A DNA stretch of 64,000 nt from positions 222,043 through 286,042 of the forward strand of contig NZ_KB907213.1 in NCBI RefSeq assembly GCF_000381885.1, given 5' to 3'. The position numbers and the translations under genes were made by a program. Under the pieces are notes generated by a model that saw nothing but the letters and a program-made list of their open reading frames with translations, was not told the DNA's origin and searched no databases. This document shows positions 18,892 through 27,013 of the stretch, in pieces. Each line of letters begins with the position of its first letter. The stretch's first letter is position 1. Source of the stretch: Actinomadura atramentaria DSM 43919 (GTDB lineage: Bacteria > Actinomycetota > Actinomycetes > Streptosporangiales > Streptosporangiaceae).

Positions 18892-19890
18892 TCAGAGCCA
18901 GCCGCTCTTGCGGAGGCGGTAGTAGACGGCGAGGATCGCCACGGCCATGACGCCGAGGACGATCGGGTACCCGAGTTTCCACTGGAGTTCGGGCATGTGG
19001 ACGAAGTTCATGCCGTAGATGCCCGCGATGGCGGTCGGGACGGCGATGATCGCCGCCCAGGCCGAGATCTTGCGCATGTCCTCGTTCTGCTGTTTGCCGA
19101 GCAGGGCCAGGTGGGCGTTGAGGACGCTGTTCAGGAGTTCGTTGTGGGCGTCCACCTGGCCGTCCACGCGCAGGAGGTGGTCGAGGACGTCGCGGAAGTA
19201 TTCGCGCGTTCCGCTCAGGGCGCTGACACGGCCCCGGACGATCTCCTGGAGGACGGGGACCAGCGGGTCCTCGGCCGCCCGGAATTCCAGGACTTCGCGC
19301 TTCAGCCGGTAAATGGCCTCGGTGACGTCGTCGGTGCCGCCGACCGAGCGGAACACGGCCCGCTCCAGTTCGATGATGTCCACCTCGACCTCGTGCGCGA
19401 CGGTCCCGTAATGGTCGACGATCTCGTCGCACACGGCGTACAGGACGGCGGACGGTCCGGCTTTCAGCATCGTCACGTCCGCCTCGATCCGCTTCCGGAT
19501 GGGCGCGAGCCGGTTCGCCGTCCCGTGCCGGACGGTGACGACGAAATCCCGCCCGACGAACAGCATGATCTCGCCGACCTCGATGTCGGAGGTGGCATCG
19601 ACGTATTCGAGCGTTTTCAGCACGACGAACAAGGTGTCGTCGTACCGTTCGAGCTTCGGCCGCTGGTGCGCGGTGATGGCGTCCTCGACGGCGAGGGGGT
19701 GCAGGCGCAGCTCCTCGCTGATCAGGTCGAACTCCTCCGGCGTCGGCTCGTGCAGCCCGATCCAGACGAAGCAGTCGCCGCCGTCCGCGTCCGCCCGCGC
19801 CTCGTCCCGCGCCTCGTCCAAGGCGTCGGAGATGTCGCCCTCGATGTCGCGGCGCTTCCCGCCGTGGTAGATCGCCATGTCAACAATCAC
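18892..19890 (-). CDS. corA: Magnesium/cobalt transporter CorA family
   Basis: About 332 aa. The C-terminus has the pore signature GIYGMNF between two transmembrane helices, followed by WKLGYPIVLGVMAVAILAVYYRLRKSGWL; the long N-terminal cytoplasmic domain (GDCFVWIGLHEPTPEEFDLI, AHQRPKLERYDDTLFVVLKTL) is typical. CorA is a pentameric Mg2+ channel of the inner membrane. The GTG at 19890 has GGAG at an acceptable distance; GTG 19908 is the alternative. Stand-alone gene. Confidence 0.92.
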   Translation of the reverse strand: MIVDMAIYHGGKRRDIEGDISDALDEARDEARADADGGDCFVWIGLHEPTPEEFDLISEELRLHPLAVEDAITAHQRPKLERYDDTLFVVLKTLEYVDATSDIEVGEIMLFVGRDFVVTVRHGTANRLAPIRKRIEADVTMLKAGPSAVLYAVCDEIVDHYGTVAHEVEVDIIELERAVFRSVGGTDDVTEAIYRLKREVLEFRAAEDPLVPVLQEIVRGRVSALSGTREYFRDVLDHLLRVDGQVDAHNELLNSVLNAHLALLGKQQNEDMRKISAWAAIIAVPTAIAGIYGMNFVHMPELQWKLGYPIVLGVMAVAILAVYYRLRKSGWL

Positions 19891-19944
19891 CCGAGCATTC
19901 TCCGCCACGCGGGGTCGCGCGGAACAGAGGCCGACGCCGGTCAG

Positions 19945-20130
19945 GCGGCCTCACCTCCGCTCAGTTCCGGGCGACCGTCCGCGCCGCGCCCGCCGCGACC
20001 GTCGTCGCGAGCAGCCAGCCCGCCGCGCCACAGCGCGGCCCGCCACGGCTGGAAGCCGTAGCCGATCGAGATGTCCCGACCGCCCCCGGCCTGCTACCGG
20101 CCGGTCGGCGCGGACGTCTACGTCGGGCTG
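19945..20130 (-). pseudogene. Possible C-terminal remnant of a membrane protein
   Basis: On the minus strand one frame reads DISIGYGFQPWRAALW and, after a shift of frame within a G/C run, GWLLATTVAAGAARTVARN before a stop. The first piece resembles the end of pentapeptide-type actinobacterial membrane proteins and the second looks like a transmembrane helix. No start or upstream part is present. Assignment is tentative and based on the reading only. Confidence 0.25.
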
Positions 20131-20637
20131 CGGCTCGGTCGGCCCGGCGGGCGCGACGCCACGGGTCCGCCGCCGCGGACGCTGGTCGTCGGCTCGACCC
20201 GGTCGTCGGCCGTCCGGGCGGTCGCGACCGACGTCCACGACGTCGTCGTGAGCCCGGCCGCCGTCCGGTCGTCCGGCGCGGCGCCGGGCCCGTCACCGCT
20301 GCCGACGACGCCCGTCCCCACGCTCGGCCAGGTGTGGGGGTCCGACCAGGAGGGCTACGGGACGGTCCTGCCGCCGATGATCTTCAACGGCGGCGACCCG
20401 ACGGGCGTGGTCGAGAACGTGGTGTGGTCCGGCTGGGGCGAGCCCGCGGCGACCGCCACGGGCACCGCGCTGTGGGCTCCGGACGGCGTCTCGGAGGGGA
20501 CGATGGAGCCCGCGCGCGTCGTCGCGTCCGACCTCGGCGACTGCCGGGGCGCCCTGGCCTACCGCCGCGTCACCTGGTACTTCCCGCAGCACGGCCAGCG
20601 CCCGCCCGACGAGGGCACGGACATCTGCCCCGACTGA
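20071..20637 (+). CDS. Hypothetical, probably secreted protein (start uncertain)
   Basis: The C-terminal ~110 residues (from GQVWGSDQEGYGTVLP onward, with IFNGGDPTGVVENVVW, then GTALWAPDG and CRGALAYRRVTWYFP) look like a real domain found in small secreted actinobacterial proteins and are well-behaved in codon use. The N-terminal part from ATG 20071 is Pro/Arg/Val-rich, has no signal peptide and overlaps a remnant on the other strand. The true start may be downstream, or the 5' end may be broken. Function unknown. Confidence 0.45.
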   Translation: MSRPPPACYRPVGADVYVGLRLGRPGGRDATGPPPRTLVVGSTRSSAVRAVATDVHDVVVSPAAVRSSGAAPGPSPLPTTPVPTLGQVWGSDQEGYGTVLPPMIFNGGDPTGVVENVVWSGWGEPAATATGTALWAPDGVSEGTMEPARVVASDLGDCRGALAYRRVTWYFPQHGQRPPDEGTDICPD

Positions 20638-20645
20638 CCCCCGGG

Positions 20646-21971
20646 TCAGGGCTGCTTCGGCAGCGTCGCGCAGGTCGAGGACGCGGCCTTGCCGCCGAGC
20701 CGGTCGCCGAGCCAGGACACGGCCGCGTCCTGGTCGGCGAGCAGCGGCACGAGGTGGTTGGTGAGCAGCCCCTTGCCCAGCTCGGGGAACGAGACCGGCG
20801 CGTAGGTGACGTTCGCGCCCTTCGCGCACCAGTCGGCGGCGAGTCGGCGCACCTGCGCGTGCGGGACGATGTCGTCCAGCACGCCCGTCGTGACGCGCAC
20901 CGGCCCGGCGGGCTTCAGCGAGCCGAGGCGTTCGCGCGCGAGGACCTTCTTCACCTCCGGACTCGCCGCGATGATCTGCGCGAGCGAAGACCCGTCCGTC
21001 GTCCACTGCTTGCTGTTGGAGAAGCCGTACCGCAGGATCGCGTCCCCGACGCACATCGTGGACAGATCCGCGAGCGCCTCTTTCCCGGACGCGCTGATAT
21101 GCGCATCGAGGACGGGCCGCACCGCCGGATAGTCGTGGACGAGCCCGTTGATCGCCCAGCCGAGCGCCCCCGCGAGCGCGCTGCCGTCGATGCCCTTGAT
21201 GACCTCGGTGAGATCGGCGGGCGGCGCCCCGACGTACGAGCCGGCGAGCCGCACGTCCGGCGCGTACGACGGCTGGAGTTCGGCCGCCGCCGCGCTCGCG
21301 CCGCCGCCCTGGCTGTACCCGTACAGGCCGACGCTCGACGTCCCGCGCAGCGACGTGCCGGGCAGCCGCCGCGCGGCCCGGACGACGTCGAGCAGCGCGT
21401 GCGCCTGGTCGAACCGCTCCGCGTAGGTGTGGACGCGGTCGGGCGTCCCGAGTCCGGCGTAGTCGGTGACCGCGACGGCGATGCCCCGGCTGAGCAGCCG
21501 GTAGACGGCCAGGCTCTCGTAACCCACCGAGATGGTCTTGTCGGAGAACGTCAGCGGCGTCTGCAGCGCGAGCGAGGGCGCGCACTGGTCGCCCTGCCCC
21601 ATCGTCCCCGACGCGAGGCCGACGAGCGGGCGCGGTCCCTTGCCCTTCCAGGCCGCGGTCGGCTCGATGTAGACGCCGGTGACGGCGATCGGCGCGCCGT
21701 TCGCGTCCGTCGACCGGTACATGAGCCGCGTGGCGTTCCCCGGCAGCGGCCCGCTCGCGCCGGGCGGCGTGAGCGCGAGCGGCATCGGCTCGGTGCGGAC
21801 CAGCGCGCCGTTCTCGCCGGGCAGTTCGGTCGGCGGCGTGTAGAACGCCGGGATGGCGATGCCACGCGACACCGTCGGCGCCGGGTCGGCGACGGCCACC
21901 GCCGCCGTCGCCGCGAGCGCGGCCGCGGCCAGCCCGCCGACCAGCGGGAGGGTCCTTGCACTTCGCTTCAT
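20646..21971 (-). CDS. Secretory lipase (LIP family)
   Basis: 441 aa from ATG 21971. A Sec signal peptide covers residues 1-29 (KRSARTL, a hydrophobic Ala/Val core, then AVADP). The mature protein has the lipase nucleophile elbow GYSQGG (Ser220), the charge-relay Asp likely in TGVLDDIVPH, and His in LTNHLV. Four Cys, CAPSL, MCVGD, DWCAKG and STCATL, suggest two disulphides. It hydrolyses acylglycerols or esters outside the cell. It is divergent from a TetR gene and its promoter holds two TetR-type palindromes, so it is probably under that repressor. Confidence 0.88.
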   Translation of the reverse strand: MKRSARTLPLVGGLAAAALAATAAVAVADPAPTVSRGIAIPAFYTPPTELPGENGALVRTEPMPLALTPPGASGPLPGNATRLMYRSTDANGAPIAVTGVYIEPTAAWKGKGPRPLVGLASGTMGQGDQCAPSLALQTPLTFSDKTISVGYESLAVYRLLSRGIAVAVTDYAGLGTPDRVHTYAERFDQAHALLDVVRAARRLPGTSLRGTSSVGLYGYSQGGGASAAAAELQPSYAPDVRLAGSYVGAPPADLTEVIKGIDGSALAGALGWAINGLVHDYPAVRPVLDAHISASGKEALADLSTMCVGDAILRYGFSNSKQWTTDGSSLAQIIAASPEVKKVLARERLGSLKPAGPVRVTTGVLDDIVPHAQVRRLAADWCAKGANVTYAPVSFPELGKGLLTNHLVPLLADQDAAVSWLGDRLGGKAASSTCATLPKQP

Positions 21972-22064
21972 CCATCCGGCCCATCGTCTCGACGCCTCGG
22001 TTGCCGACGAGAAACATAAGTGGACGCTTGCATGCGGAGCAAGATCCCTGGCGCACAAATTTCC

Positions 22065-22101
22065 TAGCCGGTCGGCTACTTTCCGTCTAGCCGACCGGCT
22101 A
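22065..22101. promoter_or_regulatory. Two palindromic TetR-type operators
   Basis: TAGCCGGTCGGCTA at 22065-22078 and TAGCCGACCGGCTA at 22088-22101, each a 6+6 palindrome with a two-base centre, and reverse complements of each other, 23 bases apart. They lie between the lipase and the TetR gene, 28 bases before the TetR start. Likely the autoregulatory operator for both. Confidence 0.8.
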
Positions 22102-22128
22102 TCCGTCCGCATTGGTAGGGTTGCGCCG

Positions 22129-22701
22129 ATGATCCAGCGGAGGCGACCGGGCGCGGCCCGCGAGCGCGTGCTCGCCGCCGCCCTGGAACTGTTCGCGCGG
22201 CACGGCGTCCACGGCACCTCGCTGCAGATGATCGCCGACGAGATCGGCGTCACCAAGGCCGCCGTCTACCACCAGTTCCGCAGCAAGGACGACATCGTCC
22301 GCGCCGTCATCGCCCCCGCGCTGGACCGGCTCGCCGAGGTCACCGCCGCCGCCGAGCGGCGCCGGGGCCGTGCGGCGCGCGCCGAGGTCGTCCTCGCCGG
22401 GATCGTCGACCTCGTCGTGGAGCACCGGCACCTCACGGCCGTCCTGCAGTCCGATCCCGCGATCATGGGGATGCTCCGCGCGACGCCGGAGATGCGGGCC
22501 GTCGAGCAGCGCGTGTTCGACCTGCTCACCGGCCCCGACCCGGCCCCCGAGACCGTCGTCGCGACCGTCATGGTGAGCGGCGGCCTGATGAGCGCCGCCA
22601 CCGGCCTGCTCCTGGACGACTTCGACGACGACGCGCTGCGCCGCCACCTGCTCGCCGGCGCCCACCGCCTGCTGCGGCTCCGGCCGCCCGCGGACCGCTG
22701 A
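22129..22701 (+). CDS. TetR family transcriptional regulator
   Basis: 190 aa from ATG 22129. The N-terminal HTH is classic: ARERVLAAALELFARHGVHGTSLQMIADEIGVTKAAVYHQFRSKDDI-type spacing (residues about 9-55), with YHQFRSKDD as the end of the recognition helix. The C-terminal ligand domain is helical with no assigned ligand. It sits behind the two palindromes at 22065-22101 and opposite the lipase gene, so its signal is probably a lipid or fatty-acid cue (inference). Confidence 0.9.
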   Translation: MIQRRRPGAARERVLAAALELFARHGVHGTSLQMIADEIGVTKAAVYHQFRSKDDIVRAVIAPALDRLAEVTAAAERRRGRAARAEVVLAGIVDLVVEHRHLTAVLQSDPAIMGMLRATPEMRAVEQRVFDLLTGPDPAPETVVATVMVSGGLMSAATGLLLDDFDDDALRRHLLAGAHRLLRLRPPADR

Positions 22702-22765
22702 CGGTCACGTTCCCCGCGCCCGGTTCGTCAGTGCTCCGACACCGGCGACCCGCAGAAAGGCGATC

Positions 22766-23644
22766 ATGGACGACCGCGACTTCCTCGCCGCACGATTCGA
22801 AGAGCACCGGACGCATCTCAAAGCCGTCGCCTACCGGATGCTCGGCTCCCTGAGCGAGGCCGACGACGCCGTCCAGGAAGCCTGGCTGCGGCTCGCCCGC
22901 GCCGAGTCCGGCGAGATCGGGAACCTCGGCGGCTGGCTGACGACCGTCGTCGGCCGCGTCTGCCTCGACATGCTCCGGTCCCGGACGCGGCGCGGCGAGA
23001 CGCCGCTGGAGCCCCGGCTGCCCGACCCGATCGTCCTGGACGCGGACGCCGACCCCGAGCACGAGGCGCTGCTGGCCGACTCCGTCGGGCTCGCGCTGCT
23101 CGTCGTGCTGGAGACGCTGTCCCCGCCGGAGCGGCTGGCGTTCGTCCTGCACGACATGTTCGGGATGTCGTTCGAGGAGATCGGCCGGATCGTCGACCGC
23201 ACGCCCATCGCCGCCCGCAAGCTCGCCAGCCGCGCGCGCCGCCGCGTCCAGGACACCGCGCCCGTCCCCGAACCTGACCCGGCCGCGCAGCGCCGCGTCG
23301 TGGACGCGTTCCTCGCCGCCGCGCGCGGCGGCGACCTCGACGCCCTCGTCGCGGTGCTCGACCCGGACGTCGTCCTGCGCGCGGACGGCGGCGCGACGCT
23401 GCCCGGCGGCATGAAGGTCCTGCGCGGCGTCGAGGCCGTGGCGGGCCAGGCCGCGACGTTCCACCGGATGGCGACGTCCACGACCGGACGGCCCGCGCTC
23501 GTCAACGGAACGGCCGGAATGGTCGCGTTCGTGGACGGCGAAGTGTTCTCCGTCGTCAGTTTCACGGTGGCCGCGGACCGGATCGTGGCGATCGACATCC
23601 TGTCCGATCCCGCGCGGCTCGCCGCACTGGATTTGGAGAGCTGA
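22766..23644 (+). CDS. ECF RNA polymerase sigma factor, SigJ/ECF41-like with SnoaL-type C-terminal domain
   Basis: 292 aa. Region 2 is around residues 5-75 (FEEHRTHLKAVAYRMLGSLSEADDAVQEAWLRL) and region 4 around 105-165 (LSPPERLAFVLHDMFGMSFEEIG then TPIAARKLASRARRRV). The remaining ~120 residues form a SnoaL/NTF2-like domain (DAFLAAARGGDLDALVAVLDPDVVLRADGG), the defining extension of ECF41 sigma factors, which controls activity in place of a separate anti-sigma. No carboxymuconolactone-decarboxylase gene, the usual ECF41 partner, is adjacent. Confidence 0.9.
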   Translation: MDDRDFLAARFEEHRTHLKAVAYRMLGSLSEADDAVQEAWLRLARAESGEIGNLGGWLTTVVGRVCLDMLRSRTRRGETPLEPRLPDPIVLDADADPEHEALLADSVGLALLVVLETLSPPERLAFVLHDMFGMSFEEIGRIVDRTPIAARKLASRARRRVQDTAPVPEPDPAAQRRVVDAFLAAARGGDLDALVAVLDPDVVLRADGGATLPGGMKVLRGVEAVAGQAATFHRMATSTTGRPALVNGTAGMVAFVDGEVFSVVSFTVAADRIVAIDILSDPARLAALDLES

Positions 23645-23752
23645 ATTCTCCGTTCCGCCGTTGTCTGAACTGTGACGATATCCGCTTCGATATCGCTACT
23701 CGATTGATATCAATATTGGACAGGCGGGAGCGGGCTCTGGTCTGCTCGGGGC

Positions 23753-24625
23753 GTGATCAAACGAAATCTCCGCTCCCGCCTGGGCGCCACCGCGCTCGCC
23801 GTCCTCACCCTCGCCGGCACCGCCGCGTGCGGCGCGACCGCCCACGAGGCCGCGCCGCGCGCCGCCGTCGTCGCCGACCACCGCGGCCCCCGCACGACCG
23901 TCCGCGACGACCTGCGCGCGGTCTTCGACGCGGCGGGCGTCCACGGCACGTTCGCGCTGCTGGACGTCTCGTCCCGCACCACGACCGTCGTGGACCGGCG
24001 GCGCGCCGAGACGCCGCTCGTCCCCGCCTCCACCTACAAGGTCCCGCACGCGCTGATCGCGCTGGAGACCGGCGTCGTCAAGAGCCCCGAGGAGGTCATC
24101 CCGTGGGACGGCACGCCGCAGCCGTACCCCGAGTGGGAACACGACATGACGATGCGGAAGGCCGTCCAGATCTCCAACGCGGCCGCTTTCCAGGTGATCG
24201 CCCGCCGCATCGGCCTCAAGCGCGAACGCCAGTGGCTGCACCGCCTCTCCTACGGCAATGAGCAGACCGGCGACATCGTCGACCGATTCTGGCTGGACGG
24301 CCCCCTCAAGACCTCGGCCATCGAGCAGACCCGCTTCATGGAACGCCTGGCCGCCCTACGCCTCCCCGCCTCGCGCAAAAACCAGCTCCTGGTCCAGGAC
24401 ATCATCAAGCAGGAGTCCAAGGACGGCTACACGCTCTACGCCAAGTCCGGCTGGCAGAACGCCCCGAACCCCGGAACGGGCTGGTGGTCCGGCTGGGTCG
24501 TCCGCGACCACCACGTCTACACGTTCGCCCTGAACATCGACGTCAAAAACGACGCCGACGCCGCCAAGCGCGCCACTGTCAGCCGCGAACTTCTCAAACG
24601 ACTGAATGTGCTCCCGACCACGTGA
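23753..24625 (+). CDS. Class D (OXA-type) beta-lactamase-like serine hydrolase
   Basis: 290 aa from GTG 23753. An N-terminal hydrophobic segment ends in TAAC, giving a probable lipoprotein or Sec signal. The active-site tetrad is STYK (Ser93-Thr-Tyr-Lys96) in VPASTYKVPHALIALE, the class D signature; the SxV position is altered to SNA (ISNAAAFQ); KSG is present in YAKSGW, followed by the class D WWSGW motif. It probably hydrolyses beta-lactams or is a penicillin-recognising sensor. Its stop overlaps the GTG of the MFS gene (GTGA), so the two are coupled. Confidence 0.82.
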   Translation: MIKRNLRSRLGATALAVLTLAGTAACGATAHEAAPRAAVVADHRGPRTTVRDDLRAVFDAAGVHGTFALLDVSSRTTTVVDRRRAETPLVPASTYKVPHALIALETGVVKSPEEVIPWDGTPQPYPEWEHDMTMRKAVQISNAAAFQVIARRIGLKRERQWLHRLSYGNEQTGDIVDRFWLDGPLKTSAIEQTRFMERLAALRLPASRKNQLLVQDIIKQESKDGYTLYAKSGWQNAPNPGTGWWSGWVVRDHHVYTFALNIDVKNDADAAKRATVSRELLKRLNVLPTT

Positions 24626-26073
24626 AACCCACCGCCGCCGACCACGGCGACCGACCCACGGTCGCCGTGGTCGGCGCGGTTCAGGCGGCGATCTCGCTGG
24701 GGTACTTCTCGGCGATGGCGCACATCGTCGTCCACCTCCAGGACGGCCTGGGGCTGGCCGCCGGGCTGATCGGCCTGGTCCTGGCCCTGCGCAACCTCGT
24801 CCAGCACACGCTGTCCCTGCCGGTCGGCGCGCTGGTGGACGTGCTCGGCCCCGGCCAGGCGGGCGTGCTGGCGTGCCTGGTCCGGGCGGCCGGGTTCGCG
24901 CTGCTCGGCACCGTCTCGTCCCCGCCCGGTCTGATCAGCGCGGCCGTCCTGCTCGGCGCGGGCGGCGCGCTGTTCCATCCGGCGGCGCAATCACTCCTGG
25001 CCTCGCTCACCGAGCGACGCCGGACGCGCGGTTACGCGGCCTACATGATGACGCTGCAGGCCGCCGCCGTCCTCGGCCCCGCGCTCGGCTTGGCGCTCCT
25101 GAACATCGGCTACTGGCTGGTGGCCCTGACGGCGGCCGCTTTGTGGTGCTTCGCGGCGGCGCTGTTCCCCCTGGCCCGGCACGCCCCGCGATATCCGGCC
25201 GAGACCGGCGTCGTCACCGGCGTACCGGCGGCCCTGCGCGACCGCGTCTTCCTGTGGTTCGCGGCGGTGACGACGCCGACGGTGCTCCTGACGGCGCAGG
25301 CACCGGTCGTCGTCCCGCTCGGCGGCGCGGACGCGACGGCGGTGACGGTCTTCTGCTGCGTCCTGGCGATGACGTCCGCGGCCGCCCAACCGTGGTGCGC
25401 GACCCGCGCCGAGCGCCCCGCCGTGCTCCGCGCCGGACTGCTCGACGCCGGGGGCGGCTACCTCCTGCTGGCGCTCGGCGCGGCCGCCGCCCTGCCGGGC
25501 CTGCTCGCGGCCGCCGCACTCCACGGCCTCGCGGACGGCCTGCTCCAGCCGGCGATGTTCCAGACCACCGCCCGGCTCGCGCCCCGATCCCGCTTCGGGA
25601 CGTACCTTGGCGTCCGGACGTTCTTCTCGGGCCTGCTCGCCTTCGCCGGCGGCGCGGCCGTGGGCCGCCTCTTCGACCACGGCCCGCGCGGGGCGACGGC
25701 GGCCCTGGTGGCGCTCGCGCTTCTCGCGTGCGCCACCGCGGCCGCCGCCCGCCGCGCCCGCACGCTCATATCCGCAGGTTGGCCGCCTTGGAGGAGCCGA
25801 TCCGAAGCACGGCCAAGCGGGTGCCCGCTTGCCTCGAGGGCGAGATTGAATTGGCCGGTGTGGGTCAATAATCTGTGTTTCATTTGGCAGTACCCCATCA
25901 TCTACGACTCAGATACGGCTCACATTTGTTCGAATCCTGGAGGGCAGTCTCCGGCGTCTTCAGAAAGACGATCGGATCCCGGATTGCCCGGTTCATCGGG
26001 ACGGCGTACAATTTCCCAGTCGGTGGAGCCAATTGCGAATCTCATCCGGTGGTCGCTGCCGTATGTTTTGTGA
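24622..26073 (+). CDS. MFS transporter with a displaced, abnormal C-terminus
   Basis: Start GTG 24622 overlaps the beta-lactamase stop. The first ~385 residues are a normal 12-TM MFS protein (AVQAAISLGYFSAMAHIV, LRNLVQHTLSLPVGALVDVLG, a late TM at ALVALALLACATAAAARRAR). From about 25770 the GC content falls, and the frame continues for ~100 residues of low-quality sequence (Trp/Ser/Arg-rich, no helices) that lies antisense over the restriction gene, stopping at 26073. The native stop seems to have been replaced by island DNA. The transporter core may still function. Confidence 0.75.
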   Translation: MKPTAADHGDRPTVAVVGAVQAAISLGYFSAMAHIVVHLQDGLGLAAGLIGLVLALRNLVQHTLSLPVGALVDVLGPGQAGVLACLVRAAGFALLGTVSSPPGLISAAVLLGAGGALFHPAAQSLLASLTERRRTRGYAAYMMTLQAAAVLGPALGLALLNIGYWLVALTAAALWCFAAALFPLARHAPRYPAETGVVTGVPAALRDRVFLWFAAVTTPTVLLTAQAPVVVPLGGADATAVTVFCCVLAMTSAAAQPWCATRAERPAVLRAGLLDAGGGYLLLALGAAAALPGLLAAAALHGLADGLLQPAMFQTTARLAPRSRFGTYLGVRTFFSGLLAFAGGAAVGRLFDHGPRGATAALVALALLACATAAAARRARTLISAGWPPWRSRSEARPSGCPLASRARLNWPVWVNNLCFIWQYPIIYDSDTAHICSNPGGQSPASSERRSDPGLPGSSGRRTISQSVEPIANLIRWSLPYVL

Positions 26074-27005
26074 CTTATTTCAATACGCGGCAGCGGGATT
26101 CCTTCAGGAAGCGCGTAAAAGAGATTCATCAACGGGCGCTCGACGTATTTCTGCAAGAATACGGCCATCGTCGACCGGGCCTGATCGTAAAGGTGGCCCC
26201 AGGCTTCCTGGCCAATATAGCATCGTCCACCGACATCTTCGAAACGGCGTTTTAGCTGAGTGAGCTTTTTACTGTCCGTAGGATCGAGAACAATCAGAAC
26301 CGGAGTGAATCCGCTAGCCGTGCAGTCTTCGGCGAAGTTTAGTTCTTCAGCCCAACGCCCCTGTCCGGATGCGGCGATCGTCATTCGAAGCTTAAATTCG
26401 TATGCGAGGCCATCTTTAATGCAGTCGACTTGCCTGCCCTTCCGGCCATCCTTCACGCGCCTTACGGGACTATTATTGGCCGGGTAAGGGGCCCCTCCAA
26501 GAGCACCCGCGATGATCGGCTCGACGAGGTATCCGGTGTCCTGAGCGGCCCTGTTGTCAATATCATAAAACCATTTACGCCAAATGAGCAGTGCTGCCAA
26601 AGACTCCGTGGGCACCAGTCCATATTGCAAGAGTCCACGCATGCCGACTTGATCCATGGTGGGAAGCGGCTGCGTTTGTAGGATCCTCTGGTGCTTCAGC
26701 CTGCCTTTGTGTAGCGTTGCCAAGCAAGATACATAGGTATCTGCGTCTTCTTTAAGCCCACACAGCTGCGCGAACAACGTCTTAGGGTTTGGCCCCGGGC
26801 ACTTGTAACCATTGACCAGTTCAGGTGAGTAAAAATCGGGAATGTTGCGAGGCGCGTCTTTGATGTGTTGCGCGATATCCAAGTCTCGCGCGGTTATGAA
26901 GATGAGGGTGCGAACTGCATCATCATCGAGAGACACTGCCTGCTTGCTTGAAGAGCTGTTTCGGATACGCTGGTAGATAGTCGACTGCGACCTGCTCAAT
27001 TCCAT
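25920..27005 (-). CDS. Type II restriction endonuclease (PD-(D/E)XK)
   Basis: 361 aa, low-GC gene directly downstream of a C5-cytosine methyltransferase on the same strand. The nuclease motif is RQVDCIKDGLAYEFKLR (acidic D followed by ExK, EFK) in the middle of the protein; the N-terminal half is helical and the region VGMRGLLQYGLVPTESLAALLIWRKWFYDIDNRAAQDTGY-type segment precedes it. Its arrangement recalls the ApaLI-type endonucleases, which I can only suggest from memory. Start ATG 27005 is eight bases after the methylase stop codon. It cuts foreign DNA lacking the cognate cytosine methylation. Confidence 0.75.
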   Translation of the reverse strand: MELSRSQSTIYQRIRNSSSSKQAVSLDDDAVRTLIFITARDLDIAQHIKDAPRNIPDFYSPELVNGYKCPGPNPKTLFAQLCGLKEDADTYVSCLATLHKGRLKHQRILQTQPLPTMDQVGMRGLLQYGLVPTESLAALLIWRKWFYDIDNRAAQDTGYLVEPIIAGALGGAPYPANNSPVRRVKDGRKGRQVDCIKDGLAYEFKLRMTIAASGQGRWAEELNFAEDCTASGFTPVLIVLDPTDSKKLTQLKRRFEDVGGRCYIGQEAWGHLYDQARSTMAVFLQKYVERPLMNLFYALPEGIPLPRIEISHKTYGSDHRMRFAIGSTDWEIVRRPDEPGNPGSDRLSEDAGDCPPGFEQM

Positions 27006-27013
27006 AGCAGCTC

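Noticed and set aside
25920..25945. GTTCGAATCC-like string at the left island border as a tRNA T-loop / att site
   Set aside because: It is part of the coding end of the restriction gene and lacks any stem; coincidental.
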